From assembly GCA_011620825.1 (NCBI GenBank), contig WOYN01000006.1, positions 1 through 14,497 on the forward strand: a DNA stretch of 14,497 nucleotides, in the 5' to 3' direction. Made by a program: the position numbers and the translations under genes. Under the pieces are notes generated by a model. The model had not been told where the DNA came from, ran no database searches, and was given only the letters and a program-made list of their open reading frames with translations. The DNA comes from Candidatus Methanomethylophilaceae archaeon. GTDB taxonomy: Archaea; Thermoplasmatota; Thermoplasmata; Methanomassiliicoccales; Methanomethylophilaceae. Shown piece by piece: positions 13,857 to 14,497 of the stretch; position 1 is the first letter of the stretch; every line of letters starts with the position of its first letter.

Positions 13857-13865
13857 CAATATATG
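13857..13865 (-). promoter_or_regulatory. TATA box of tRNA-Thr
   Basis: CATATATTG on the minus strand, centred 21 bases ahead of the tRNA 5' end. Confidence 0.5.
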
Positions 13866-13939
13866 ATTGATAAAGGTTTCTGGTATGAAACCGAGAGTGC
13901 TTTTTATTCCTGCGCGTAGCCATCGTTCTTTTGAAGAAA

Positions 13940-13947
13940 CTATATCA
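13940..13947 (+). promoter_or_regulatory. TATA box of the NFACT/Rqc2 gene
   Basis: CTATATCA is centred about 27 bases ahead of the ATG at 13971; with no Shine-Dalgarno site present, the mRNA is probably leaderless. Confidence 0.55.
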
Positions 13948-13970
13948 AATTAGTGCCCCTTACGCCGCCC

Positions 13971-14497
13971 ATGAAGAAAGAGATGAGCTCCCTTGACGTC
14001 CGCTCTGTGGTATCGGAGATGTCCGTCCTCGAAGGCGCCCACATGGACAAGATCTTCCACTGGGGTGCAGGGAACGTACTGTTTCGAATAAGCATCACAG
14101 GTGGTAAGAAGGAGCTTTTCTTCAAAGACAAAAAATGGCTGTACATGCCGCCGGTCAGGCCGGAGGTCCCCATGCTCCAGACATCCTTTGCATCATCCAT
14201 GCGCAAATATCTGGATAACGCCAGGATCGGGAAGACCAGGCAGGCCGGGTTCGACCGCGTCGTGGTCATGGAACTCAGGAAGGGCGAAACGGATTACCAG
14301 CTTATCTTCGAAATATTCGGCGGGGGGAATGTCCTCCTCGTATCGGAGGGGAAGATCGTCAACTGCCTCATACACAAGACCTACAGAGACAGGGCGGCCA
14401 GGCCGGGCGAGGAATACATCATGCCGAAGCCCCGTTTCGAACCGGGGGTATCGACGTTCGAAGAATTCACGGCCCTTTTCCGATCATCCGATTCGGA
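13971..14497 (+). CDS. NFACT/Rqc2 (NEMF-like) ribosome quality-control protein, N-terminal part
   Basis: Archaeal member of the NFACT family (eukaryotic Rqc2/NEMF, bacterial RqcH), which binds peptidyl-tRNA on the split large ribosomal subunit and, in relatives, adds C-terminal tails to stalled chains. Only the first 175 codons are present; the gene runs off the right edge. The NFACT-N pattern is visible: SSLDVRSVVSEM (6-17), a GAHMDKIFHWG strand (22-32), SSMRKYLDNARI (75-86), GFDRVVVMEL (93-102), FEIFGGGNVLLVSEGKIV (113-130) and the RPGEEY motif (144-149). The ATG at 13971 fits a TATA box 27 bases upstream; an ATG at 13983 (MSSLDV) is the alternative. Older annotations call this family fibronectin-binding (FbpA-like). 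Confidence 0.92.
   Translation, partial: MKKEMSSLDVRSVVSEMSVLEGAHMDKIFHWGAGNVLFRISITGGKKELFFKDKKWLYMPPVRPEVPMLQTSFASSMRKYLDNARIGKTRQAGFDRVVVMELRKGETDYQLIFEIFGGGNVLLVSEGKIVNCLIHKTYRDRAARPGEEYIMPKPRFEPGVSTFEEFTALFRSSDS

Noticed and set aside
1..14497. CRISPR arrays, insertion sequences or integrase/attachment sites
   Set aside because: No regularly spaced direct repeats, transposase-like reading frames or terminal inverted repeats flanking target duplications were seen; neither tRNA is followed by an integrase or a duplicated 3' end.

Overview
The window looks like chromosomal DNA of a methanogenic or methanogen-related archaeon. The lineage is most likely Thermoplasmatota, possibly Methanomassiliicoccales. 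This rests on a group II chaperonin (thermosome), an archaeal NFACT/Rqc2-type protein, TATA-box promoters about 25 bases ahead of leaderless start codons, Shine-Dalgarno sites mainly at genes inside operons, and HypE for [NiFe] hydrogenase maturation. A bacterial-type Hsp70 module and a type III glutamine synthetase suggest a lineage that has taken up bacterial genes. The order-level call is inference; no 16S or mcr gene is present.

Layout. Positions 1-2690 (minus strand) hold a chaperone block: thermosome, then grpE, then the start of dnaK, which runs off the left edge. Positions 2803-4986 (minus) hold glutamine synthetase III. A 236-base divergent intergenic region follows, carrying an 18-bp dyad and TATA elements on both strands. 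Positions 5223-9761 (plus) form a compact five-gene operon: a TPR/zinc-binding protein, a large zinc-ribbon protein, a four-helix membrane protein, a coiled-coil protein with an IPIYKGYKEK motif, and an SPFH (Band 7/YdjI-type) protein with two C-terminal zinc ribbons. The set recalls bacterial ydjFGHI membrane-stress operons and is the most interesting protein-coding system here.

Positions 9762-10226 contain no ordinary gene. They hold the operon terminator and an AT-rich stretch with three 15-bp odd-centred palindromes, the last touching a good TATA box. A short transcription unit follows that could be a structured RNA and/or a 36-residue cysteine-containing peptide. Then come apt (10227-10751), a small three-stem intergenic element, tRNA-Arg(TCG) on the minus strand, hypE, and a DUF1015 gene. 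A small membrane protein gene converges on the DUF1015 gene with the two stop codons abutting. tRNA-Thr(GGT) on the minus strand and the 5' part of an NFACT/Rqc2 homologue close the window.

How the genes work together. The left block handles protein folding: Hsp70 with its exchange factor GrpE, plus the chaperonin. GlnN provides ammonium assimilation. The SPFH operon probably builds a membrane-associated assembly in which a scaffold protein, a membrane anchor, a coiled coil and zinc-ribbon proteins cooperate. The right part is mostly housekeeping: purine salvage, hydrogenase maturation, tRNAs and ribosome quality control.
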